Positions 50,609 to 58,442 of a stretch of DNA of 60,584 nt are shown here, piece after piece. The stretch is from a bacterium. Lineage in GTDB: Bacteria > Patescibacteriota > Minisyncoccia > Phycocordibacterales > UBA9973. The translations under genes were made by a program, and so were the position numbers. The stretch spans positions 1 through 60,584 of the forward strand of contig JAKBMK010000015.1 of NCBI GenBank assembly GCA_021831595.1, in the 5' to 3' direction. The notes under the pieces were generated by a model. That model saw only the letters and a program-made list of their open reading frames with translations, did no database searches and was not told the DNA's origin. Within the stretch, counting starts at the first letter, position 1. Each line of letters opens with the position of its first letter.

Positions 50609-52134
50609 CAAAGTGAAACTCGTTTCGAAAAATCGTCCGCGCGCTCACGCGCGATAGTCTGGCGGGGTTCGGCGGGGGTTGAAATCGTCTTTGAATTAAA
50701 TGCGAATTCTGTGGGTGGGCAAAATGAGACAGAGATAGACTTGTCCCGCAATTGTGAGTTCGTTCCAATTTTTTTGAAATAGTCACGAATTTCAAAAAAA
50801 TTGTCGCTAGATTGCAATTGCGCGGCTTTTTTCATATCCAAAATCCATTCCCGCAAGGGTTCGACCCAATTCTTTCTTTCTGCTCGAGCAGATTCTTTTT
50901 TCTGAGTGAGAGACACTTTCAGTTTCAAAAGCTCGTTCTTTTTTGATAAATAGTTTTCTTTCGGAATATCGCCGTCTAGATATAAAGTGACGAGTTCGTC
51001 GAGCTTTTGTTCTGTCTCTCGCTCATCTGTTTTAATCTGCTCGAGCAGACTTCCCGACGATACTTTTTCTTCGTTATTCCATTCGTCAGTTTTTCGTAAC
51101 ATATAGTCAGTCCAATCGTCGGGAAGCGAAATTTTTTGAAGCTGTTCTTTTAATTGAAGAACGACTAAATCCTCTCGCAAATATTTTTGTTTACATTTTC
51201 CTTTTTTCTTTGTGCAACGATAATAGCGATACTTTACGCCCATTTTCCCTATACACCATTGAGCAGTTATCATACTTCCACATTCTGCACAATGAAAAAG
51301 TCCTGTAAAAGGAAAATTATGACCCTTCTTTGTTTTGCGAGGATGAGATCGTTCTTTAAATCTTTTCTGCACAGCTTCAAATAATTCAGATGAAAGAATT
51401 GGCGCAAAGCTTCCGGGAAAATACTCATCACGATGTTTCGTTAAACCAAGATATGCTTTATTCGTTAAAATACGAGACACGGAAGCTTTGCCAAGTGGCG
51501 TTCCGGACTTTTGTGTTACTCCATGCAAAGCCAAAAACTCAGACATTGATTCTAGTCCGTGGTGTCCTTTAGCATATTCCTCAAAAGCACGAATGATAAT
51601 TTTTGATTTCACAGGGTCAGGTTCAATATTTCTCAACTTTTGATTATTCAAATAACCGAATGGTGCTTTTGTAAGCCACTCACCACGGCGGAGTTTTTGG
51701 CGGATACCTCGCTCAACATTTTGTTTTAAATTATCAGAATAATATTTAGATTGTCCGAACGCCACTTGAAGCATAAATAGACCTTGCGGGGTAGGTTCAA
51801 ACCAAAATGTCGGAAAGCGTAAAGAAACTATTTTGGTCGTGTCCACAGCGTAGATGATGCGACCTCCGTCGATACTATTTCTCGCTAGTCTGTCGGGGTG
51901 CCATGCGAGAATACCAACACCATTTAAACTTTCAACCTTAGCCATCATCTCGCCGAATTTCTCACGACCTGGTTTCTTTGCACTTTTCGACTCTGTAAAT
52001 TCCTCAAGAATTTGCAGATTTTCTTTATGTGCATATTCGCGTAATTCGAAAAGCTGAGCCTCGATAGACATTACTTGTTTGTCGTCGTCCTCGGTGGATT
52101 TTCGAGCATAAAGAAAATATTTTGGTTTTATCAT
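50548..52134 (-). CDS. large serine recombinase (site-specific)
   Basis: A 528-residue recombinase. The resolvase domain (5-150) has the catalytic Ser13 in YARKSTEDDDKQ and Arg in WHPDRLARNS. The recombinase domain (about 160-270) contains APFGYLNN and GKASVSRILTNKAYLG. A zinc ribbon follows (CAECGSMI...YRCTKKKGKC), then a coiled coil (about 380-445). The last 18 residues (PTGNRTRITGLKSRCPNR) and the stop are read from the antisense of tRNA-Glu. The native element end probably lies near SLCD. It likely mediates integration at the tRNA. Confidence 0.88.
   Translation of the reverse strand: MIKPKYFLYARKSTEDDDKQVMSIEAQLFELREYAHKENLQILEEFTESKSAKKPGREKFGEMMAKVESLNGVGILAWHPDRLARNSIDGGRIIYAVDTTKIVSLRFPTFWFEPTPQGLFMLQVAFGQSKYYSDNLKQNVERGIRQKLRRGEWLTKAPFGYLNNQKLRNIEPDPVKSKIIIRAFEEYAKGHHGLESMSEFLALHGVTQKSGTPLGKASVSRILTNKAYLGLTKHRDEYFPGSFAPILSSELFEAVQKRFKERSHPRKTKKGHNFPFTGLFHCAECGSMITAQWCIGKMGVKYRYYRCTKKKGKCKQKYLREDLVVLQLKEQLQKISLPDDWTDYMLRKTDEWNNEEKVSSGSLLEQIKTDERETEQKLDELVTLYLDGDIPKENYLSKKNELLKLKVSLTQKKESARAERKNWVEPLREWILDMKKAAQLQSSDNFFEIRDYFKKIGTNSQLRDKSISVSFCPPTEFAFNSKTISTPAEPRQTIARERADDFSKRVSLCDPTGNRTRITGLKSRCPNR
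50606..50722. repeat. 117-bp inverted repeat, left copy
   Basis: Perfect reverse complement of 52192-52308. It begins with the last three bases of tRNA-Glu (TCA) and codes on the minus strand for the recombinase tail (EFAFNSKTISTPAEPRQT and onward). Confidence 0.93.
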
Positions 52135-52191
52135 ATATGTTTTTGGATTATGAAAAAAGAAAGTCTATGTCTCGTCTCATTTATGTACCCA

Positions 52192-52308
52192 TTGCCCACC
52201 CACAGAATTCGCATTTAATTCAAAGACGATTTCAACCCCCGCCGAACCCCGCCAGACTATCGCGCGTGAGCGCGCGGACGATTTTTCGAAACGAGTTTCA
52301 CTTTGTGA
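52192..52308. repeat. 117-bp inverted repeat, right copy
   Basis: Perfect reverse complement of 50606-50722, upstream of the recombinase start. Reading toward the right it could encode the same recombinase tail, preceded by CTHC in place of the normal sequence. The next ~100 bases (52309-52409) contain nothing I can identify. Confidence 0.93.
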
Positions 52309-52409
52309 TGTATTACTATCCTTTGCACGAACTTATTTTGAACAAAATGAAAGCTAATCTTACGCTCGACTTTTGTTATTAATTTGAATCTCTCTACACC
52401 GCTCTACTA

Positions 52410-52526
52410 ATGTATTAATTCGCTAAAAGAATGCGGACTCGGTTTTGCGAAACTAATTTGCGGGAAAGGATTCGCAAAACCTCGACTTATTTCTATTTTG
52501 CCTTGATTTCTCTTTTTGCCGTGCAG
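52410..52526. repeat. second long inverted repeat, left copy
   Basis: Perfect reverse complement of 60468-60584 over 117 bases; the match may continue beyond the window end. It contains an internal 11-bp inverted repeat, GGTTTTGCGAA with TTCGCAAAACC. A short ORF here has no protein character. Confidence 0.9.
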
Positions 52527-52600
52527 AAGGAATTCGGAATGCAGAACTAAATGGAAAGCCTCGATAATTATAGCATATTTATTTCCGTGATTATCTATCG

Positions 52601-52990
52601 TTCTGGGTGGCACACCTCGGCATCCGCCTCGGGCATTACCGCTATGGCTACTCGCGCCTACATGCCTAGGTATGGTAACGGCTCAAATACCGGGGGAATG
52701 AGCCGTTACCATTCTTCTCGGGGAGAGGAAGTTTCCTCTCCCCGGGTCGGGTGCTTCTGGATCACCAGAAGTCCACCCTCGCCACCCCCACTCTACGCTA
52801 TTTATTCCTTTGTTTAGTGTGTCGCTTTCGCTACTAACCTTTAGATACTTCGATTAACCTCGGCGCTCATCCTTTAAGCCACTGGACGCCATAGCGGTAA
52901 TGCCCGAGGCTCCTTTATACTCGTGCTTGCCCCAGCTCCGTGTGATTACACACGGAGCTATCCCTCCCGTGCGTGCACGAACTCACTCCC
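52601..52990 (-). ncRNA. large, GC-rich, heavily folded candidate ncRNA
   Basis: No credible ORF; GC content is far above the surroundings. A 23-bp perfect stem (52626-52648 with 52888-52910) closes a multi-branched domain. Inside are a 14-bp hairpin (52672-52685 / 52699-52712), a 12-bp hairpin (52719-52730 / 52733-52744), a 7-bp hairpin on a 5-bp base stem (52749-52778) and a GAAA-capped hairpin near 52821-52843. Outside it an 11-bp hairpin (52934-52959) is framed by TCGTGC/GCACGA. The GAAA loop reads as GNRA only on the minus strand, so I favour that strand. I cannot match it to rRNA, tmRNA, RNase P or a known large RNA. Confidence 0.6.
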
Positions 52991-52993
52991 TTA

Positions 52994-53158
52994 TTAAATT
53001 TTAGAATAGGACACAAACTTTCCTGTTTTTCCAGATTGTTTGATTTTATTTTCCTTTTCCAAAGTATTTAGATATCTCGTAGCTGTTGCATCTGATACAT
53101 GCATGAATTTCTCAACTTCGTCATTAGTTATCTTTGTTTGCTTCGCAAACAAAGTCAT
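52994..53158 (-). CDS. winged-helix DNA-binding fragment, 54 aa
   Basis: From an ATG at 53158 the frame encodes a recognisable winged-helix end: ITNDEVEKFMHVSDATATRY is the helix-turn-helix (helix 3 in SDATATRYLNTLE) and SGKTGKFVSYSKI the wing. The frame stays open upstream with a plausible first helix (SESKLIYKIMTLFAKQ) but no ATG, so it is either initiated from a rare codon or a 5'-truncated relic. It is 40 bases after the DUF347 gene and ends next to the large candidate RNA. Confidence 0.45.
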   Translation of the reverse strand: MTLFAKQTKITNDEVEKFMHVSDATATRYLNTLEKENKIKQSGKTGKFVSYSKI

Positions 53159-53198
53159 GATTTTATAGATTAGTTTTGATTCACTAATTTTTAGAAAA

Positions 53199-54443
53199 CT
53201 ACTTAAGTGTGTTAAGTAAAATATCTAATGCAGATTTACTTCCAGCTTGAGTTGGGTTTACCGCCCGCAATTCCCTTAATGTTCTATCTGTCGCATTATC
53301 AATCTCTGTCCACTTTACTTTGTTCATTGGCTTAAGTTTTGATTGTGAGTTATCCCACTCATACTCAAAATCAGCTATACGTGTTTTAGCCCCAGCTAAA
53401 TTATTAGCAATAACTAGATTTCGTGTATCCTCCGTAATTTTAATAAAAGTAGATAAATCACCAAGTGGTGATAACAGTAATACTGGAGAGTTTTGATTGG
53501 GCGTAGAAGTTGTAACAGCTAGCTTAGCTTCTGCTTGAAGGGCATTATGTCTAAAATAATAAGCTCCACCACCTACAACCACAAATATAGCTACTGTAAT
53601 CACTGTCTGCCATATTAGCCCTGTCCCTTGCATATCTTCTTTTGCTTCAACTAAAGCGTTTTTGATAACGTCTTTTTTAGAAAAAGTAAAATACAAAACT
53701 ACTGCTAAAATTCCAGTCAAGAATATGACACTAGTGACAGTTGCTCCTAGTCCTAAACCTCCAAACTTAGTTGGCTGTGATAATAAGTCTCCAATTGAAG
53801 CTCCTAACGGACGAGTCATTATGTAAATAATCCAAAATGAAAGCACTGAATTAAGTTTAAGTCTTTGAGCAACAACAATAGAAGCGATTACTACGGCAAC
53901 AATAATACCAGTCACAAGATAGCCGAGCCCTAAACTTTCTGCCATTAAATCACCTGATGCCGTACCGAGAGCAAAAGTGAAAAGAATAGTCAGCCAATAA
54001 AAAACCTCTCTTCTTTTAGTAAAAATTGAATGAATGGATAGTGTTTTTTCTTTCCAATACCATATGACAAAAGTTAACATCAACATAACAGAAAAGAATA
54101 TTGTGGTGGTCTCAAGCGGGACACCTATGCTGTCAGTGAGAATATCTGTAACTAGTGTCCCAAAGACACTTATAAAAACTACTGTAATCCAGTAAACGCT
54201 TGGTATATATTTCTTTGATCTAAATTGAAAAATAAGTGCAATTATTAATAAAATACCCATAACAACAGAGGTTCCTGTTAGACCAAAATTTAAATTAACA
54301 TTTAAAAAATCGGCGAAGGTTTCTCCGACCGTTGTACACAAAACTTTTATTATCCAGAATAAAAGCGTAATCTCTGGAACTTTATTAAAAATCTGACGAC
54401 CAATAGAAATATCACCCTGAGACTTATTTTTTAATATCTTCAT
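53199..54443 (-). CDS. DUF347-repeat membrane protein (COG4705-like)
   Basis: A 414-residue protein. Its N-terminal ~270 residues hold about eight membrane helices organised as repeated DUF347 units; KVPEITLLFWIIKVLCTTVGETFADFL is the first, and GDL-type motifs recur (TLVTDILTDS, TASGDLMAESLGLG, ASIGDLLSQP). A C-terminal extension has another helix (about 285-305) and a soluble helical part of ~100 residues. Function unknown; the family is often near PepSY or two-component genes. Confidence 0.72.
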   Translation of the reverse strand: MKILKNKSQGDISIGRQIFNKVPEITLLFWIIKVLCTTVGETFADFLNVNLNFGLTGTSVVMGILLIIALIFQFRSKKYIPSVYWITVVFISVFGTLVTDILTDSIGVPLETTTIFFSVMLMLTFVIWYWKEKTLSIHSIFTKRREVFYWLTILFTFALGTASGDLMAESLGLGYLVTGIIVAVVIASIVVAQRLKLNSVLSFWIIYIMTRPLGASIGDLLSQPTKFGGLGLGATVTSVIFLTGILAVVLYFTFSKKDVIKNALVEAKEDMQGTGLIWQTVITVAIFVVVGGGAYYFRHNALQAEAKLAVTTSTPNQNSPVLLLSPLGDLSTFIKITEDTRNLVIANNLAGAKTRIADFEYEWDNSQSKLKPMNKVKWTEIDNATDRTLRELRAVNPTQAGSKSALDILLNTLK

Positions 54444-54490
54444 ATCAGTCTATTCTATTATTTAATAATGAAAAAATAATGAAGATTCAC

Positions 54491-54534
54491 ATATCAAAAA
54501 CGCCACTTTATCTAAGAGGTGGCGTTTTTGATAT
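54491..54534 (-). terminator. strong terminator after the PepSY gene
   Basis: ATATCAAAAACGCCAC and its complement form a 16-bp stem around a 12-base loop. Confidence 0.88.
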
Positions 54535-54560
54535 AAAGAACAAGTTGTATTATTTAATTT

Positions 54561-55049
54561 TTATTCCCCGAATTCTCCCTGCCCAGAATCTTTTTCATTC
54601 TGTTCGTTTTGTGCGTCAGAATCATTATCACCTTGGTCGTTCTTTAATATTATGCCATTTACTGCATCAATTTTAACTTCTGATTTATTGGATAGTTTAA
54701 CCTCATAAATTGCTTTTCCATTTTCATCTCCAACAACAATGTTTTTAATAGTTGTATTTGGATTTGCATCTAGTGCTATTTTAGTAGCATCTGCCTCAGA
54801 AATTTTAACTTGAGCAAGAACATCAGCGGAAACAACATCCTTACTATCATTTTCCTCTGTATCATTTCCTTGTGCATCCTTTTGATCAATATTTTGATTT
54901 TCTTGATTAGGAGTTGTGGTAGATACAGTTACTTGTGATAGAGCTGGTGTCGTGCTTGGTGTTTGAGCAAACGATTGATAAGCGATAGAGCCAACTGCTC
55001 CAATAGCGAGCATTCCAAGTGCTAATAATGGTATTTTTTTATTCTTCAT
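54561..55049 (-). CDS. exported PepSY-domain protein
   Basis: A 162-residue exported protein. I start at 55049 to give a clean signal peptide (MKNKKIPLLALGMLAIGAVG, ending SFAQ). A polar linker of Asn/Asp/Gln leads to a PepSY domain: KISEADATKIALDANPNTTI, then VVGDENGKAIYEVKLSN and KIDAVNGIIL. PepSY domains modulate proteases or sense ligands at the envelope. An acidic Gln-rich tail follows. Confidence 0.8.
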   Translation of the reverse strand: MKNKKIPLLALGMLAIGAVGSIAYQSFAQTPSTTPALSQVTVSTTTPNQENQNIDQKDAQGNDTEENDSKDVVSADVLAQVKISEADATKIALDANPNTTIKNIVVGDENGKAIYEVKLSNKSEVKIDAVNGIILKNDQGDNDSDAQNEQNEKDSGQGEFGE

Positions 55050-55142
55050 ATTTTTATAAATTATTAATAAATGATTATTCATATGACTAGTATGAATTAC
55101 ACTTATTATATAAAGTTAAAATGAGAAAAAAATGAAGATGGA

Positions 55143-55730
55143 TTAGTCTTTTTGCTCAGCTCCACCCGCGTCTTTAGCTATCTGGATAGTGGCAATTTTA
55201 AACTCTGGTGTACTAATTTCTACATTAAATTGCATTTTGTTCTGACCAGTAAAATACATGCCATTCTTGTTTAATCCAAAATGATTTTCTCCTACACCAT
55301 TATCAAAATGAATTGTCTTTGTTTCTCCTGCTTTAAGTGTAAATCCTGTTAGTTTTTTGTAATACCCTTCCTTCTTTAGTGTTGTTAAATCTGTAATTGT
55401 ATAATATGCCTCAAAATTACTCATATCTTTTACTGAACTATTTTTTAAAACTAATTCTAAATGGTCATCAGCGGTTTTACCATTTTGATCAACATTATTT
55501 TCTACTAAACCAGATTCTATTCTGAGACCAGAAACAGTTGAAGTATTCTTAATAAGATTGGTGTAAAGACCAGGGACTATGTCTTGTGGGTCACTAGAAA
55601 CATTTTGCGTCGTACCAACAGCTTGATTTGTAGTATTTACTTTTTGTTTAGAAGAATGCGATACACTTATAATTACACCGACGATAACCATTAAAACGAT
55701 AATTCCTATTATATATTTATTTTTATTCAT
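55143..55730 (-). CDS. exported DUF4352-like immunoglobulin-fold protein
   Basis: A 195-residue protein with one N-terminal helix (residues 5-25), a Thr/Asn linker and a beta-sandwich domain. HLELVLKNSSVKDMSNFEAYY, the Gly-rich FTLKAGETKTIHFDNG and a final strand are in the style of DUF4352 or CARDB-like domains. Its role outside the cell is unknown. It lies between the PepSY gene and the ABC-2 operon on the same strand. Confidence 0.58.
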   Translation of the reverse strand: MNKNKYIIGIIVLMVIVGVIISVSHSSKQKVNTTNQAVGTTQNVSSDPQDIVPGLYTNLIKNTSTVSGLRIESGLVENNVDQNGKTADDHLELVLKNSSVKDMSNFEAYYTITDLTTLKKEGYYKKLTGFTLKAGETKTIHFDNGVGENHFGLNKNGMYFTGQNKMQFNVEISTPEFKIATIQIAKDAGGAEQKD

Positions 55731-55770
55731 AATTTATTCTTATAATTTACTAATAATGATTAGTGACGAG

Positions 55771-56748
55771 CTATTCATTTTGTTGCCATAGATTTTTACT
55801 TCTATTAAATGCATATACAGGTGTTATCCCAAATACTAAAAGAAATATTACAATTAAATCGAGGTCTTGTAATTTATCTTTAAAGATAAAACCCAAAAAC
55901 TTATTATTATACATATCTTTTATTCCCAAAAATGCAAAAACTAGTCTTTCGTAATGCTTAGTAATAGAAATTTCTTCAGTACCATTTCTTAGTTTTTCGT
56001 AAGTAGAGAAATCTTTGAGAATAATATTAGATTGTTCTTTGTTTACATGGATTGCATTAAAGAATCCTCCAGGAACTTGATTATCTGTATCCATTGTATC
56101 TCCAATCTGAGGAACAATAAGCACAAAGAATAACCATATTACAAACGAAAAGATTAGTGCATTTGATGGATGTTTTACTATGATTGTAAACAATGCCGAT
56201 AGTGAGAAAAATATAAATAAGTATAATATCGTTGCTCCAGTTGTTAATAATATTTTTGTGATTTCTAAACTGTTCAAATTAACCCCACCGACGAATCTAA
56301 TTAGCAAGAACGTAAATAAAAATAATATAACCGATATAGAAACAATCAAGGCTATATTGCCTAGCATTTTACCGATATAATACTTCTTTCTGGAAATAGG
56401 TCTAGTGAAAATAAGTGGCAATGTCCCATTTCCTTTTTCTTTTGCAATGCTTAAATATCCAAGCGAAATAGCAAGGATAGCCCCAATAATTTCCAAATAT
56501 TCAATTGTCGCTCTTAGGAGTTGTAGTGGAAAAAATTCTGGTTTTACCAAAGTATCCGAAGGTTGTCCATTAACGATAAGTTGTGCATAAGTCTTCTCAA
56601 AAAGTGAAACCTTGGCTTGATAATTCACTGAACCTACATAAATAGAGATAGCTGTTAACCCCAAAAGAAAAATCAAGAAAGTAAGAAATACTTTGTTTCT
56701 AATGGCATCTTTAAATTCTTTTTTTGCAATAGTTACTATTTGATTCAT
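55771..56748 (-). CDS. ABC-2 type permease B
   Basis: A 325-residue permease; the ATG at 56748 is 4 bases after the previous stop. It has about six helices. IAKKEFKDAIRNKVFL is the usual N-terminal amphipathic start, and EKGNGTLPLIFTRPISRKKYYIGK is the cytoplasmic motif of NosY/ABC-2 subunits. A large external loop (about 220-290) separates helices. It partners the next permease and the ATPase. Confidence 0.8.
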   Translation of the reverse strand: MNQIVTIAKKEFKDAIRNKVFLTFLIFLLGLTAISIYVGSVNYQAKVSLFEKTYAQLIVNGQPSDTLVKPEFFPLQLLRATIEYLEIIGAILAISLGYLSIAKEKGNGTLPLIFTRPISRKKYYIGKMLGNIALIVSISVILFLFTFLLIRFVGGVNLNSLEITKILLTTGATILYLFIFFSLSALFTIIVKHPSNALIFSFVIWLFFVLIVPQIGDTMDTDNQVPGGFFNAIHVNKEQSNIILKDFSTYEKLRNGTEEISITKHYERLVFAFLGIKDMYNNKFLGFIFKDKLQDLDLIVIFLLVFGITPVYAFNRSKNLWQQNE

Positions 56749-56752
56749 ATAT

Positions 56753-57703
56753 TTATTCGTTGACGACATCTCCTTTAGAGTCAAATCTCTCTAATGATTT
56801 GATTGATAAAAATAAAAAAATAAAAGTACCTCCAAGTAGTGTAAGTATTTGAAGGATATTCTTCATTAAGACTTTTAAGATTGGGAGACTTGCAGTGAAT
56901 GAACTTCCGAGCAGCTCACCACTGATTGTGTAATAATGCCACGCTAAAGAAAATGGGGCTAAAAGTTTTTGTGAGACTTGGAAAAATGTATCGAGTATGG
57001 GTAATTGTAAAAGTGTTACAGGGTTAAGTAATGCGGTAGGAGTTAAGCCAGTTCCTAGCTCTGGCAATATAAAGGTTATACCTACCCAAATACAAACAGG
57101 GAGAAATAAAGCTAAAGATTGACTCTTTGCATTTATTGCAAAATATAATCCTATAACCGCAAAAAATAACATATATAAAAATGAAATAAAGAAAAATACC
57201 AACAAATGAGATATATCTGAAAAATTTAAAGGTGTAAGAGGTAAAAAGTAAGAAGACAAGATACTTATTAAAGCAGTAATACCAACGATTGAAAAAATTG
57301 TAATACTTAAACCTAGAACTTTACCAAATATTACCGATTTTTTCGTTACTGGTCTGGTAAATAAAACTTGTAATATACCAGACTTTCTTTCATGCATCAT
57401 ACTATGATGGCCTACGATAATTGCAAGAAGAGCACCAATTAGAGATATATAAATAATTAAATTATCAAAAGAAGTCAAAGTTGAAATTTTAAGAAGTGGA
57501 TTACTGGCAATATTAGTTATTCCTTGCCCTTGTAAAAATACTACAGAAGATTTATATACAGCATTTGCAGTTGTAAAAGTAGACCATCCTATAAAAGATG
57601 AAGCCATAGACATTAAAATAAAAACAAGAGTTATTGAATATACTATCCTTTCCCTAAATAGTGATTTTATTTCAGCAAATGTAATGGTGAGAGTATTCTT
57701 CAT
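56753..57703 (-). CDS. ABC-2 type permease A
   Basis: A 316-residue permease with about six helices. TFAEIKSLFRERIVYS is the amphipathic start, and ERKSGILQVLFTRPVTKKSVIFGK matches the cytoplasmic ABC-2 motif also found in permease B. The stop is 4 bases before permease B. With two unlike permeases and one ATPase, the transporter is heterodimeric in its membrane part. Export of a peptide, lipid or drug is likely, as for NatAB or Nos-type systems. Confidence 0.8.
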   Translation of the reverse strand: MKNTLTITFAEIKSLFRERIVYSITLVFILMSMASSFIGWSTFTTANAVYKSSVVFLQGQGITNIASNPLLKISTLTSFDNLIIYISLIGALLAIIVGHHSMMHERKSGILQVLFTRPVTKKSVIFGKVLGLSITIFSIVGITALISILSSYFLPLTPLNFSDISHLLVFFFISFLYMLFFAVIGLYFAINAKSQSLALFLPVCIWVGITFILPELGTGLTPTALLNPVTLLQLPILDTFFQVSQKLLAPFSLAWHYYTISGELLGSSFTASLPILKVLMKNILQILTLLGGTFIFLFLSIKSLERFDSKGDVVNE

Positions 57704-57704
57704 A

Positions 57705-58430
57705 TTATTTATTCTCCATAGAGAAATATATCTCTTCTAGCGAAGACTCATCTTTAAATTTCTTCATAGTATTCTCAAGTGAATCAAGATATATTAAATT
57801 TCCATGATTAAGAACTCCAATAGTGGTACAAGTTTTTGCAACCTCAGAAAGTAAGTGAGTATTCATAAAAATAGTCATTCCCTTTTCTTTATTTAATTTA
57901 ATTATTATTTCTCTTAGTTTCTTTATTCCCATTGGATCAAGTCCACTTGTCGGCTCATCTAAAAACAATACCTCTGGGTCGTGTAATATAGCTTGAGCAA
58001 TACCGATACGTTGTCGCATTCCTTTTGAGAATTCTCCTAATTTTTTATTCTCATATCCAGTAAAATCAATAAACTTTAATGCCTCGTCAATCTTACCCTT
58101 GGGATTATCTGTCCCTGAAAGTTTTGCTAAATATTCAAGATTTTCATATACGGTCAAATTATCATAGAATTTTACATTCTCAGGTAAATAACCAATTCTT
58201 TTTTGGACTTCTAGGCCTTCCGTTTGTGTATCATATCCACAAATAGAAGCAGCCCCAGATGTAGGAGCGATAAGTGTTGTCAAAATACTTACAGTTGTTG
58301 TTTTACCTGCTCCATTATGTCCCAGGAATCCAAAAATTTCACCCTTGTTTATTTCTAAATTTAAATGATTAAGAGCAATATCATCTTTATATTTTTTTGT
58401 TAAATTATTAGTTGAAATTATTGGTTTCAT
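57705..58430 (-). CDS. ABC transporter ATP-binding protein
   Basis: A 241-residue ATPase. Walker A is GHNGAGKTT, the signature is FSKGMRQRIGIAQAIL and Walker B is EVLFLDEPTSGLDP; the Q-loop and H-loop (MNTHLLSE) are present. It is one base from permease A, in an operon reading from the two-component genes toward the permeases. Confidence 0.92.
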   Translation of the reverse strand: MKPIISTNNLTKKYKDDIALNHLNLEINKGEIFGFLGHNGAGKTTTVSILTTLIAPTSGAASICGYDTQTEGLEVQKRIGYLPENVKFYDNLTVYENLEYLAKLSGTDNPKGKIDEALKFIDFTGYENKKLGEFSKGMRQRIGIAQAILHDPEVLFLDEPTSGLDPMGIKKLREIIIKLNKEKGMTIFMNTHLLSEVAKTCTTIGVLNHGNLIYLDSLENTMKKFKDESSLEEIYFSMENK

Positions 58431-58442
58431 ATATTTTTTTAA

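Larger units (their letters stand above)
50606..52308 (-). mobile_element. minimal serine-recombinase element with 117-bp terminal inverted repeats
   Basis: A 1.7-kb unit starting exactly at the 3' end of tRNA-Glu. It holds one gene (a large serine recombinase) between perfect 117-bp inverted repeats. TCA at the left edge coincides with the tRNA end; TGA is the matching right edge. The similarity extends past the perfect part on the inner side with small gaps, so this is a biological repeat with some decay rather than only an assembly fold-back. Confidence 0.6.

Noticed and set aside
50606-52308. Inverted repeat taken as a pure assembly fold-back artefact
   Set aside because: Similarity continues past the perfect 117 bases with substitutions and a gap (around 52160-52191 versus 50723-50745), which a technical fold-back would not produce; not fully excluded.
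52122-52817. Plus-strand frames over the right inverted repeat and the folded RNA
   Set aside because: One merely reads through the inverted repeat in a non-native frame, the other reads through perfect hairpins and gives Ser/Pro/Arg-rich sequence; RNA structure explains the region better.
52601-52990. Considered as a fragment of 23S/16S rRNA, RNase P RNA, tmRNA or a group II intron
   Set aside because: I could not find the conserved strings of these RNAs (for example the intron domain V hairpin, tmRNA T-loop end or the universal rRNA segments) on either strand. By-eye rejection only; a covariance search is needed.
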